From Aspidiotus rigidus (lineage: Eukaryota; Arthropoda; Insecta; Hemiptera; Diaspididae), in contig JAVHKY010000063.1 in NCBI GenBank assembly GCA_035079385.1, positions 1,116,001-1,180,000 of the forward strand: a stretch of 64,000 nucleotides of DNA. Direction: 5' to 3'. Position 1 is the stretch's first letter. Every line of letters starts with the position of its first letter. Both the position numbers and the translations under genes were made by a program. This document shows positions 23,745 through 33,289 of the stretch, piece after piece. The notes beneath the pieces were generated by a model that had not been told where the DNA came from, ran no database searches, and was given only the letters and a program-made list of their open reading frames with translations.

Positions 23745-23905
23745 CAGAATATTCATCAATTTTCAGAACAATAGTTCCACTTATGGAAAATTCCATGGAG
23801 AAAAAAGTAAACAAAGACTTGAAGGAACTTCAGCATGCAGCATTTTGCAATATTTTGCGATTTATGGATACTGTGATGTAAAGGGGAAATCAGTCCATAG
23901 GCTGA
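23745..23905 (+). repeat. Inverted copy of the 23476-23640 segment
   Basis: Read on the plus strand, it encodes FRTIVPLMENSMEKKVNKDL then KELQHAAFCNILRFMD, aligning with the minus-strand copy about 100 bp away. Nucleotide identity is roughly three quarters by eye and the reading frame is kept until a stop at the end. It is preceded by a ttaatttcag that looks like a splice acceptor. It runs directly into the (ATT)n array. Confidence 0.6.
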
Positions 23906-23908
23906 ACA

Positions 23909-24280
<372 letters not shown>

Positions 24281-24322
24281 CATCCGCATTTCCACCACAT
24301 TTCCCTTAATGTGCGTATTGTA

Positions 24323-24360
24323 GTATGACAGTACGGGTCGATGCCAAGTAACTGTCATAC
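24323..24360 (-). other. Hairpin in the LINE 3' untranslated region
   Basis: gtatgacagt at 24323-24332 and actgtcatac at 24351-24360 form a perfect 10-bp stem with an 18-nt loop, just downstream of the LINE stop codon. R2-lineage reverse transcriptases recognise structured 3' UTR RNA, so this is a reasonable candidate recognition element. That is inference. Confidence 0.5.
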
Positions 24361-24365
24361 CGTAT

Positions 24366-27161
24366 TTACTTTCCGCCCAGGAATTCCCGCACTAGACTGC
24401 ATGTCCGTATTATTACTGCCTTCTGCATTTTCATGAACCAGCCCTCGTGGATCCCAATCCGCCGCAGATTTCGCTGTAGTTCCTTGTGTATGAGCCCGGT
24501 GCTAGATATTATGATTGGTATTGTCTCTACCTTCTTTACCTTCCACATCATCTGGATTTGTCGACTCAGTTCTTCGTACTTTCGGATCTTCTCGTCGTAT
24601 GTTTTTTGCATATTATTTGCATATGGTATTGCGATGTCAATTAGTTGAGCCGTACTTTCTTCTTTGTTCCATATTACTATGTCTGGGCGATTATGTATAA
24701 CTGTTTTGTCCGTTCTTATTGTGCGATCCCAGTATATCTTGTATGCGTTTTTTTCGATGACAGTTTGTGGATCATATTTGTAATATGGTTCGTTCTTCGT
24801 CATATTTAACAGGGTTTTTATTATGGCTTGATGCATTATTTTACACACATCGTCGTGTCTTTCTTTGTATTTCTGGGCCACCATTATCGAGCATCCGTTA
24901 AGAATATGTGATATTGTTTCATTATTCACTCCGCACTTCCGACATCGATCCACCACCTCTTCTTTCAAGATAGCCTTCCTATAATTATTGGTAGGTAAAA
25001 CCTGGTCCTGCACTGCCACCATAAACCCTTCGGACTCCGGATATATGTCACCAATTTGCAACCATTTACATGAGGCCTTTATCCACATTAGAGTCATGTA
25101 ATTCATTGTAGAAGCGCCCGTGCAAAGCTTTGCTCTGCCATCTTTTCCTTGCCTCTTCTTCCCGTAGCTGGATCTTTTCTTTCAGGGGCTCTATATTTCC
25201 ATCAGTCAAATTCAAGGGTGTAAAAGCCTTGTCTGCTTCTCTTATGGCTTCCACTATCTTGCTTTGGTTTTTATTTTTCTGAAAGTACTCCTTCATGTTG
25301 AGGATCTGCCTGTCGCGGATTTTTGCAATATCTAGCAGACCTCTCCCGCCTTGGTTTCGTGGTGTTGTTGTCCTCTCGACTGCACTCTTGGGGTGATGAT
25401 ATTGATTCTTAGTGAGCATTGTTCTGGTTTTTCGTTCTATTTCCTCTATGTCCGTATCACTCCATGGTATTATTCCGAACGAATACGTCAAGACCGGGGT
25501 TGCAAGTGTGTTTATGGCCTTGAAGAGGTTCCTACTATTTAATTTTGTTTTGCACACGGCTTTAACTCGTCCTATGTGCTCATCCTTCAGTCTGGTTTTT
25601 ATTTTCTGTATCTCTGTCCGTCTATTCTGCTCCATTCCCAAATATTTATACACCTCACCCTGGTGTAGAGCTTCTATCGTAATTTTGTCTTCATCTCCAA
25701 TTTTAACCTCATTTTCTTCGAGTTTTCCACGGACCATCGACACTGTCTTGCACTTTTCAATCCCAAACTCCATTTGTATATCCTTTGAGAATGTATGGAC
25801 TATTTCCAGCATTTCCGTCATTTTCCTCTGCGTTTCTGAGTACAATTTGATATCATCCATATAGAGTAAATGGGAGAGGGTGTATCCTTCCCTCTTTTTT
25901 GATTCCTTGATGCAATATCCGTATCCTGTTTCGTTCAAGATCATTGATAGCGGGTTTAGTGCCATGCAAAACCATAAGGGGCTTAATGAGTCTCCCTGGA
26001 ATATTCCTCTTTTTACATCGATTGTGCCTACATCCCGACTTTCATTATTGCTGTTTATGAACAGTGTTGTTTTCCAATTCTCCATTGCCGCACTGAGGAA
26101 GTTTACTATATTTTCATCAATTCTGTAAATCTGCAATACGCGCTTTAGCCATGAATGAGGCACCGAATCATACGCTTTCTTGTAGTCTATGTACGCGGTG
26201 AAGAGATTTCTTCTTTTTTGGCACGCCTGTTTCATCACAACACCATCTATTATTAGCTGTTCCTTACATCCCAGTGAAGACTTCTTGCACCCTCTCTGCT
26301 GTTCTGCTATTATACCTTGTTCTTCACAGTGCTTCACTATTTTGCTTGTTATGCATGATGAGATGATCTTATAAATTGTTGTTAGGCAGGCTATAGGCCT
26401 ATAATTTGCGGGGTTGTCTACGTCTTTCCCCTTTGGTTTGAGATATGTTATTCCACACGTCAGTATTTCTGGCATAATTCTTGGGTCCTCGATTATTTGG
26501 TTTATGAAATCTGTCAGTTTTTGATGCGTTGCTTTGAAATACTTGTACCAATAATTATGTATTTTATCTATTCCTGGGGTTTTCCAGTTATGAGTTTTCC
26601 TTATTGTGCTCTGTAATTCTTGAAGACTGATCTTACTATCATTCATCATCTCGATTTGTTTCTCCTCGACTTCCCTTTCAAGTCTCTTTATCCATCCAGC
26701 CGTTTCATTAAAATTCTCCCCTTTCCCCCATAGATTTGTCCAGAACTTCTTCACTTCCTCGTTGTTAGGTCCTTTTTTACTTGTGTCTTCTTGAGCATGC
26801 GGCTGTTTAATTCTTCTGTAGAATATTTTTTCATTTCTCTGGAACTCAGCGTTATGTTTTTTTCTGTTGTAGCTGGTCTTATACCTTGCTAGCCTTGTAC
26901 TGAGTACTCGCAATTCTGTTTTAATGTGTCCAATATCTCGTCTATACTTTTATTCCTTTCATATTTTGAATGGCGTCTTTCTTCCTCACCATCTAAGATT
27001 TTCCTAACCTTATTTAGCATCGCAGCTTGGCGGTTGCCAAAGCAACTTGGCAGTTGCCGAGTAGAAGAGGGGGTTCGCGTAGGAGATTCCTCCTTCACTG
27101 AAGTTATACCCGAAAGGGTCGATTCCGGTGTTGGAGGAAACAATATTAAATGCATACGCAA
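24366..27161 (-). pseudogene. R4/Dong-type LINE polyprotein (RT plus restriction-like endonuclease), two frameshifts
   Basis: Three overlapping minus-strand frames form one protein: 27161-26889 (N-terminal, charged), 26913-25066 (615 codons, RT) and 25106-24366 (246 codons, C-terminal). RT boxes are intact: YIDYKKAYDSVPH (residues 241-253), RGIFQGDSLSPLWF (302-315) and YMDDIKLY (351-358). The C-terminal frame has a CCHC finger CRKCGVNNETISHILNGC (residues 55-72) and an endonuclease signature RPDIVIWN...LIDIAIP (140-161), i.e. PD-x14-D. The junctions at about 26900 and 25085 are single frameshifts: the 51-kb copy reads straight through the second one. It could be young decay or an assembly error. 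The first residue of the N-terminal frame is not ATG, so the true start is unknown. Expected role: nicking DNA and priming reverse transcription at the target. Confidence 0.85.
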
Positions 27162-27190
27162 CCCGCACCTACTCCATTATGGATGACGGG

Positions 27191-27800
27191 CGGTGCTGCA
27201 CATGCGACACACAAGCGAATTGGAGCCTATGGTCGTGTTGCGTTCGTCTCTTACGTGAAAGCTTTCGTATCATGGCCTAATCACTTGTTTTACAATGATT
27301 GTGTGTTAAATGGAAATAACTAAGGTAATGTGACGATTCTTGCCGTGTTTGCTAGTTGAAAGTGCGGTGTTTGTAGACTTATTGCGAAACATGTGTACTT
27401 GACATTCGGTCACCATTATTTCCCGTGTTATCAGCGTACACAAATCTGTTGCTACAGCAACTGTTGAGAATATATAATTACGGTAAAGACTAAATTTTTG
27501 TGCTGAGCTGAGCTTAGTGATAAATGAAATTATGTGAGTATTCATGTGGTTTTGCTTCGAAATTCTCTGTTTAAACAAACGTATTCTGTCGAAGGATTCT
27601 GATTTTTCACAAACAAACTGGTTATATTATTTTGATATTATGTTTTTGTGTAGTGAAATGTGTGGCGATACGTGCAGTTAGCATACACTCTTGTAATCAT
27701 CCCTGTTCTTTGCTCACGTATGCACGTAATTAATAGCTTGTCATAGGCGCCGCTTGGTTCGTGTATGTTGTGATGTGAACTCTCCTATAAATCTTTTTCT
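27191..27800. other. Spacer between two divergently oriented LINEs, likely 5' UTR sequence
   Basis: No recognised gene. The last 100-150 bp before 27803 probably belong to the 5' UTR of the plus-strand LINE, though no boundary is visible. The 90-codon minus-strand frame at 27306-27578 is unrecognised. Confidence 0.35.
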
Positions 27801-27802
27801 TC

Positions 27803-28852
27803 ATGTCAAATGAAAATAAATGTGGTGAGCCTAGCTGCAAAGATAAACTGTCGCCAACTAAAGCCTATCCAACCTGTAATTCCTGCAGTAGGAAATTTCA
27901 CCTTTCAGTTACCTACGCTGGACTTCAGCAGACTACTTGGGCAAGAAAATCAAACGAGCTCAGATCAGAGTGGAATTGTAAGTTCTGTCAACGCGGTATA
28001 AAATCGAAAGTCAAGAGATCAGCAGAAGACGAAGCAGTGAGCACCAAAACTAAGATTCGCGCGTTGGAGTCGAGGCAAATGAATCTGGACGATCTTCAAA
28101 AGGCTCTTGAGCCTCTTTTTGATCGAAAATTAAATCAGGAACTGCGTACAAATCTAGAACCGCTTTTCGATGAAAAACTCCAGCCTATCTCCAGTAAAAT
28201 TGAAACTCTGGAACTCAATGTAGAAACGCTCCATGAAAAATCAAAGCAGCATGATGAAGGACTCGCAATGGCGGAGCATAGATTGGATAGGCTCGAGCAG
28301 TACTCAATGAGAAATGAAGTGGTGATATCCGGTTTCCCTGAAATGGAAAAAGAGAAACCAATGGAGATGCTTACAAGATTTTTGGAGGGACTGGGTCTCA
28401 AAGAAGAAATCCGCCCACATGACGGGGATTGGTGCCACAGACTCCCATCGAATAAATCAAATACTTCATCGCAAAGAAATTTACCAAGATTGTTCCTGAT
28501 TAAGTTTGTCAATCGGTTTGTTAAATTCGACTTAATAAGCTGTATTAGGAAGCATAGGCCAACAGCGGATTGGTTTGGAGGAAGTAAGGAGATAAACGTC
28601 TACGCTAATGACCACCTATCCAAACCAACGTCAGAGCTTTTCAAGTATGTACGTGTAAATCTTGGAGCTGACTACAAAACTGGGACTCATGATTGTAGAA
28701 TCTTGATTTGGAAATCGGGGGAACCGGAGAAGAAGATCAAAATTACTTCAAAGAAAGACGTGGACGACATCTGTGCGAGAGAAAATATTCGGAAAGTTAC
28801 ACTTCCTGGAGCATCTGATCCGAATAATAATAATAAAGATTCTTTTCGGTAA
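27803..28852 (+). CDS. CR1/Jockey-superfamily LINE ORF1 protein (PHD-like finger, coiled coil, RRM-like)
   Basis: An open 349-codon frame from ATG. Residues 7-62 form a PHD-like zinc finger: C7, C12, C25, C28, H33, C59, C62. The position expected for the Cys after His (residue 36) is Val. Residues about 75-165 are heptad-rich and contain two copies of an LEPLFD-x-KL motif; this is a likely coiled coil for trimerisation. Then comes LDRLEQYSMRNEVVISGFPE (164-183), the start of the RRM-like/CTD region common in LINE ORF1 proteins. Known role of the class: RNA-binding chaperone in the retrotransposon RNP. Broken ORF2 follows in the same orientation after about 300 bp. The frame is intact although the element is dead. 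Confidence 0.8.
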   Translation: MSNENKCGEPSCKDKLSPTKAYPTCNSCSRKFHLSVTYAGLQQTTWARKSNELRSEWNCKFCQRGIKSKVKRSAEDEAVSTKTKIRALESRQMNLDDLQKALEPLFDRKLNQELRTNLEPLFDEKLQPISSKIETLELNVETLHEKSKQHDEGLAMAEHRLDRLEQYSMRNEVVISGFPEMEKEKPMEMLTRFLEGLGLKEEIRPHDGDWCHRLPSNKSNTSSQRNLPRLFLIKFVNRFVKFDLISCIRKHRPTADWFGGSKEINVYANDHLSKPTSELFKYVRVNLGADYKTGTHDCRILIWKSGEPEKKIKITSKKDVDDICARENIRKVTLPGASDPNNNNKDSFR

Positions 28853-29148
28853 TTTCTAGTGGAGAAGATATGGTGAGTTTCTCTTACCAATGTATATATA
28901 TAGTTAAGGCATGTTTGTCCGATGAATATGTGATTATAATCATTGTAAATTCTTCTAACCAATATTTGAACGTAGAAACTGGTGGAAATGCCAAAAGTCC
29001 GTCACATTTTTGTCTATTTATCATTAATTATAGCAATACTTGTATATACTTAAGCCGCAAAGCAAATAGTCTACAATCCTCCTCCTCAAATGTAATATCA
29101 AATGCAATCCTTACATAATTGTATCGAGGGTCAGTCCCCTATATTACA

Positions 29149-31659
29149 GATTCTCCTGTTGAACATACGTAGTTTATGAGTCCATTTTTCAGAAATTGAA
29201 CACTGTTAATAACTAAATATCGTGAAATTAGCATTCAGTTGGACATTATTGCGCTCACTGAAACTTGGGTACAAACAGAAGAGATGGATAAATATATATT
29301 GCAAGACTATAATGCGCATGTACACCCTGCCCCGGATAATAGAAGATCGGGGGGAGTACTATTCTATGTTCATAAACGTATTGGACAGGTCGATGTGAAG
29401 AACCTCTCGGCAAAAACGGGAAATTATATGACACTAAAAATGAGAGAGATTGATACTGAAATATTACTGCTCTATAGATATTGCTCTAATAATTTAAACC
29501 CTTTCATGGAAGAATTTAGAGAATTATTGAATCAGGCACAAATAGGAAAAGTAATAATAATGGGTGATATAAATATAGACCTACTTGACGAAAATGAAAG
29601 TGGTACTTGTCTGTCTCTTCTTGAAATGAACGGCTTCCATTCTATACAGAATGAAAAAACAAGGGGCGAAAGTTGTTTGGACCATGTTTTTGTTCGACAA
29701 CTAGATGATACAGCCATAATGACTAGTATATCGCTACAAGCCTCGGGAATAACGGACCATTCGGGTGTTCTGGTTACTTTGAAATCTTTACTTGATCTGC
29801 GGTTGAAATTAGGGATCAATAACAATGACGCTGCATACAATATAAACTCGAACACATATATTGAAAAACTAAACGAAACAGACTGGAGCGTGCTAATGAG
29901 TGAGTGCACTGACCCTGAAGAATGTTTCAACAGCATACATGGGAAACTTATGAAATGCAAAAAGGAAGCCATATCCAGAAGGGAGGTTGGAAGAGGGAGA
30001 AGGAAAAAGTGTAACCTTAAAAAAAGCTGATGGATAAATTATAAGTTATTGGAACTTCTGGAAGAAAAAATGAAACTCTTCACAAAACTTAGGAAAACAA
30101 AAAGTGATCGTAAATTGCAGGAGGAGTTCAAAATAAAATCGAAGGAAGTACAGAGAGAAACCAGGAGAGCGAAATTTGAGTATTACAATCACGTATTAGA
30201 TGAGTGTTAAAACGAACCGAAAAAGTATTGGAAGGTGGTAAACGAGGTTTCAAAGAGGAAGAATCATGAGGAAGTTGAGGACATTAGGGATAAAGAGGGG
30301 ATGATTAGAACAGTGGCAAAGGAACTGAAAAAAGTAGCGGATGAATTCAACGAATACTACATAGGAGTAGTGAATAATTTGCTTGAAAACGCGGGAATAA
30401 TTGGAAACTTTGTCGACGATGTAGGATGTAGCATAGATGATCCGCTGGAGGAAATCGTCCTAAATGAAGATGAAGTAAATGCGGCAATCACTAGATTGAG
30501 GAATTCGGCAGCAGCAGGAAATGATGGCCTCTCTAATAATATGATCAAAAAAGCAAATAAGAATTTTATAAAGGCATTTACTCGAGCTTCAAATCTTTCT
30601 CTACATGAGGGTATATGCCCCTCTACATCGAAGACTGTTATTGTAAAGCCACTGTTTAAAAATGGTGATAAGAGGTATGTTTCCAATTACCGTCCAATAG
30701 CAATAGAACCTACCCTTAGTAAAGTGCTGGAATCTTGCATAAAATCTAGGATAGTCGACTACTTGGAGCACAAAGAATTTTTCCATAATATACAACATGG
30801 CTTCAGAAAAGATAGATCAGTTGATACAGCGCTCTTCAACCATATAAACTTCATTTCAGAAAGTGTAGAAAATACTTGCCCAACTGTTGGTGTCTACCTT
30901 GATTTAAAGAAAGCCTTTGACACGGTCAACCATAAAATCCTGATAATTAAATTAAAACGGGCGGGTATCCAAGGTAATCTCTTAAATTGGCTAAAGACAT
31001 ACCTTGATAACAGGAAACAGACTGTGAGGATTGGGGGACAGGAGGGGGGTATGCTAAGTGTCATAAATGGGGTACCACAGGGTAGTGTTTTAGGGCCTCT
31101 TTTGTGGCTAATTTACATTAATGATTTGGGTCAGCTCGCTCTCCAAGGAAAATTAATTAGTTTTGCAGATGACACATCTTCAGTTTATTCAGCAAGTAAT
31201 GCTCAGCTATTACAAGAAGCATTTGAAGAGGATGAAAAAATTTTGAGAAAATATTTCTTTGACAATAAATTAATTCTAAATGTAAATAAATCCTGCTTCA
31301 TCAGTTTCGGATTTAAATTGTCTATTAAAAATCAAATTACACTCCAGATGCATGCTTCAGACTGTAGAACAATGGGCTGTGATTGCCCTGTACTCCAAAA
31401 TAGAGATCATGCAAAATATCTTGGCCTAACTCTGGACTCAAATTTAACTTGGGGGGAAAATGTTATTGAATTGCAAAAAAAGCTCCGAAAATTAAATGAT
31501 CTCTTTTACTACCTTCGTGGTTACTTCAGCAGAACTCATCTCTTGAATATATATAATTCAATATATGAATCAATGCTTTCTCTTGGGATCGTTCATTGGG
31601 AAGGGGCAGGGCGAAGAGATAGGAACGAAGTAACGCTTTTTATTAGCTTTTTATTATAA
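29149..31659 (+). pseudogene. CR1/Jockey-superfamily LINE ORF2 (AP endonuclease and reverse transcriptase), broken
   Basis: The endonuclease start ILLLNIRSL is at about 29152 in one frame, with a stop and a shift before the main frame. From 29239 the frame carries the APE boxes LDIIALTETW, MGDINIDLLD, SCLDHVF and ITDHSGVL. In-frame stops are TGA at 30028-30030 and TAA at 30208-30210; between and after them the frame remains LINE-like. The RT domain (from 30235) has NYRPIAIEPTLSKVLE, YLDLKKAFDTVNH, INGVPQGSVLGPLL and SFADDTSS, with catalytic residues intact, then KYLGLTLDSNLTW. The C-terminus runs out at IYESMLSLGIVHWEGAGRR, and the 3' end is a GATA repeat. Clade assignment within CR1/Jockey is not made. 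Confidence 0.88.
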
Positions 31660-31686
31660 TAGATAGATAGATAGATAGATTAGATA
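31660..31686. repeat. (GATA)n tail at LINE 3' end
   Basis: Six to seven tagatagata units directly follow the LINE ORF2. Short tandem 3' tails are typical of CR1/Jockey-superfamily insertions. Confidence 0.85.
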
Positions 31687-31804
31687 ATCTGTACCGGCTA
31701 TTTCTTGCTCAAAAAAACTTTCAATGTGAATTTTTGAATTATCCTCTATTTTTTCTTTCTGCTTATTTACAATGTAAATTTTATTTTCAAATGAATTATT
31801 TTCG

Positions 31805-32880
31805 ATTGTAATATCTTCGTCGTCGTCGTTGCCTTGTAAGCGGTAGGCCTATTGGCCTGTCTGCTGTGGCGTTGATGCCCCCGATGACGAATCCGATGTA
31901 TCCACCAGCCTCTTCCTCGGTCTCCCCTGCAATCTCTTACCAACTGGTGTGTATTGGAGCATCTGTTTTGGTGACCGTTCCTCGTCCATACGGTCAACGT
32001 GTTCCCTCCATTTCTTACGATAAGCTTTAATCTTTGATATCACTGGTGTTGTTTGGAGTTCGTTCATGATGTCAAGATTTCTCTTCCTATCGCGCAGCGT
32101 ATACCCAGCCGTTCTCCTCATGAACCGCATTTCCGCAGCTGTAATCCGTTTCTTATCTGCCTTCCTCAGGGCCCAAGCTTCGCATCCATACTTCAACATG
32201 GGTACGGCAAAAGTATTGTAGATTTTTAGCCTTGTTTCGCGTCGGACATTGTTTCTTGCTACCACTCGGTCTATGAGGCCGGCTACCTTCAGAAACTTGG
32301 AAATTTTACTGTTTACGTCAACTTCACCCAGGTACGATACATCACTTCCTAGGTACTTGAAGCTGTTAACTTGTTCTATTATGTGCTCGTCTATGACAAT
32401 TTTTGATCTTACCGGATCCTTTCCTCGGAATGCTATCACTTTGGTTTTCCCGGTTGATATTTTCATGTTGTACCGTTGCGCTGTTACTGCCAGATTATAT
32501 ACTGCTCGCTGTAGTTCATCCTCTGTCTCAGCCAATATAACTTGGTCATCAGCAAACAAGACCGTTTCCATTCGTTTTGTTCCCTCAATTTTTACGCCCT
32601 TTGGCTGCGTCTTGTACCATTCTTTCAGTATTTGGTCCATGTATATATTAAATAGGACACAAGAGGCAGGGCATCCTTGTCTTACTCCTTGGTTGACTTT
32701 TGTATAATCTGACACCTGGTTCTCTAGTCGTACACAAATTTCGGTGTCACTGTACATGGTTCTTAACAGGCCGATTGTTGGCTTTGGTATTTCTTGTTCA
32801 AGCAGTAGAGCAAATTTTCGAGAAATTGTTTCACATAAATGTCTTATTCTGAAATCTAAAATTAAATTCATTCCAAAGGT
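31805..32880 (-). pseudogene. 5'-truncated LINE, reverse transcriptase C-terminal two thirds
   Basis: The 353-codon minus-strand frame has VNQGVRQGCPASCVLFNIY, then VLFADDQVIL (FADD catalytic box intact), MKISTGKTKVIAF, VNSFKYLGSDVSY, then PMLKYGCEAWALRKADKK, AEMRFMRRTAGYT, WREHVDRM and GKRLQGRPRKR. This is the RT-thumb-tail order of RTE/I-like LINEs abundant in insects. The RT fingers and any endonuclease are missing, so truncation lies near 32870. The 3' side has a gacgacgac repeat (31817-31828 on the plus strand as cgtcgtcgtcg), typical of a LINE tail. No stop interrupts the remaining frame. The clade is uncertain; it is distinct from the R4 and CR1/Jockey elements next to it. Confidence 0.85.
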
Positions 32881-32931
32881 GACTATACAGAGCTTACAAT
32901 TTTTATACACTTCATTTTTTTATAAAAATAT

Positions 32932-33285
32932 TTAAAACTTGAATAGTCTTTCTAGATTTATCCAGAGCAACTGGTTTAAATTCTCTCTCTCCCAAGATGG
33001 AACGTGCGGGTGCAAATGTATACTCCGTGGGCGTGGGCGATTCAAAAAATTTGCAAGTACATCACGTGTGCGCGTGCGCACGAAAGCTGATAGCTCGAAA
33101 TATTTCTCATACCAGACTTGTACGACACCAAGGAAAGGCAACAGCCCAAAATAGTTTATACCAGACTTATGCTAAATTGCTAAACCAGAACGGGGGCGAA
33201 CGAACGGAGCGAGTGGTAAAATATAAGAGACACGAAATATGATCTCTATTTATTTGGCTACGCCAAAACATTTCTTCTTTTTTAA
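32932..33285. repeat. Dispersed repeat family copy, modules shared with 40-42 kb
   Basis: taaaacttgaatagtc and ctctctctcc around gatttatccagagcaa (32934-32992) match 40336-40402 and 41491-41556. gtgcaaat...cgtggg at 33010-33040 resembles 40756-40782. tatttatttggctacgcc at 33247-33265 recurs at 42060-42077. The open frames across it are GC-richer chance frames. Confidence 0.65.
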
Positions 33286-33289
33286 TTTA

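Larger units (their letters stand above)
24281..27190 (-). mobile_element. R4/Dong-type LINE, nearly full length, in a TAA array
   Basis: A minus-strand non-LTR retrotransposon whose single protein runs RT, CCHC zinc finger, then restriction-like endonuclease, the order of the R2/R4 lineage. Its 3' end touches the (ATT)n array. Dong of Bombyx, an R4-clade element, is known to insert in TAA repeats, so the location fits the family. Two further fragments of the same family lie at 44.25 and 51.07 kb. The 5' end is placed near 27190 by loss of open frame and is uncertain. Confidence 0.8.
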
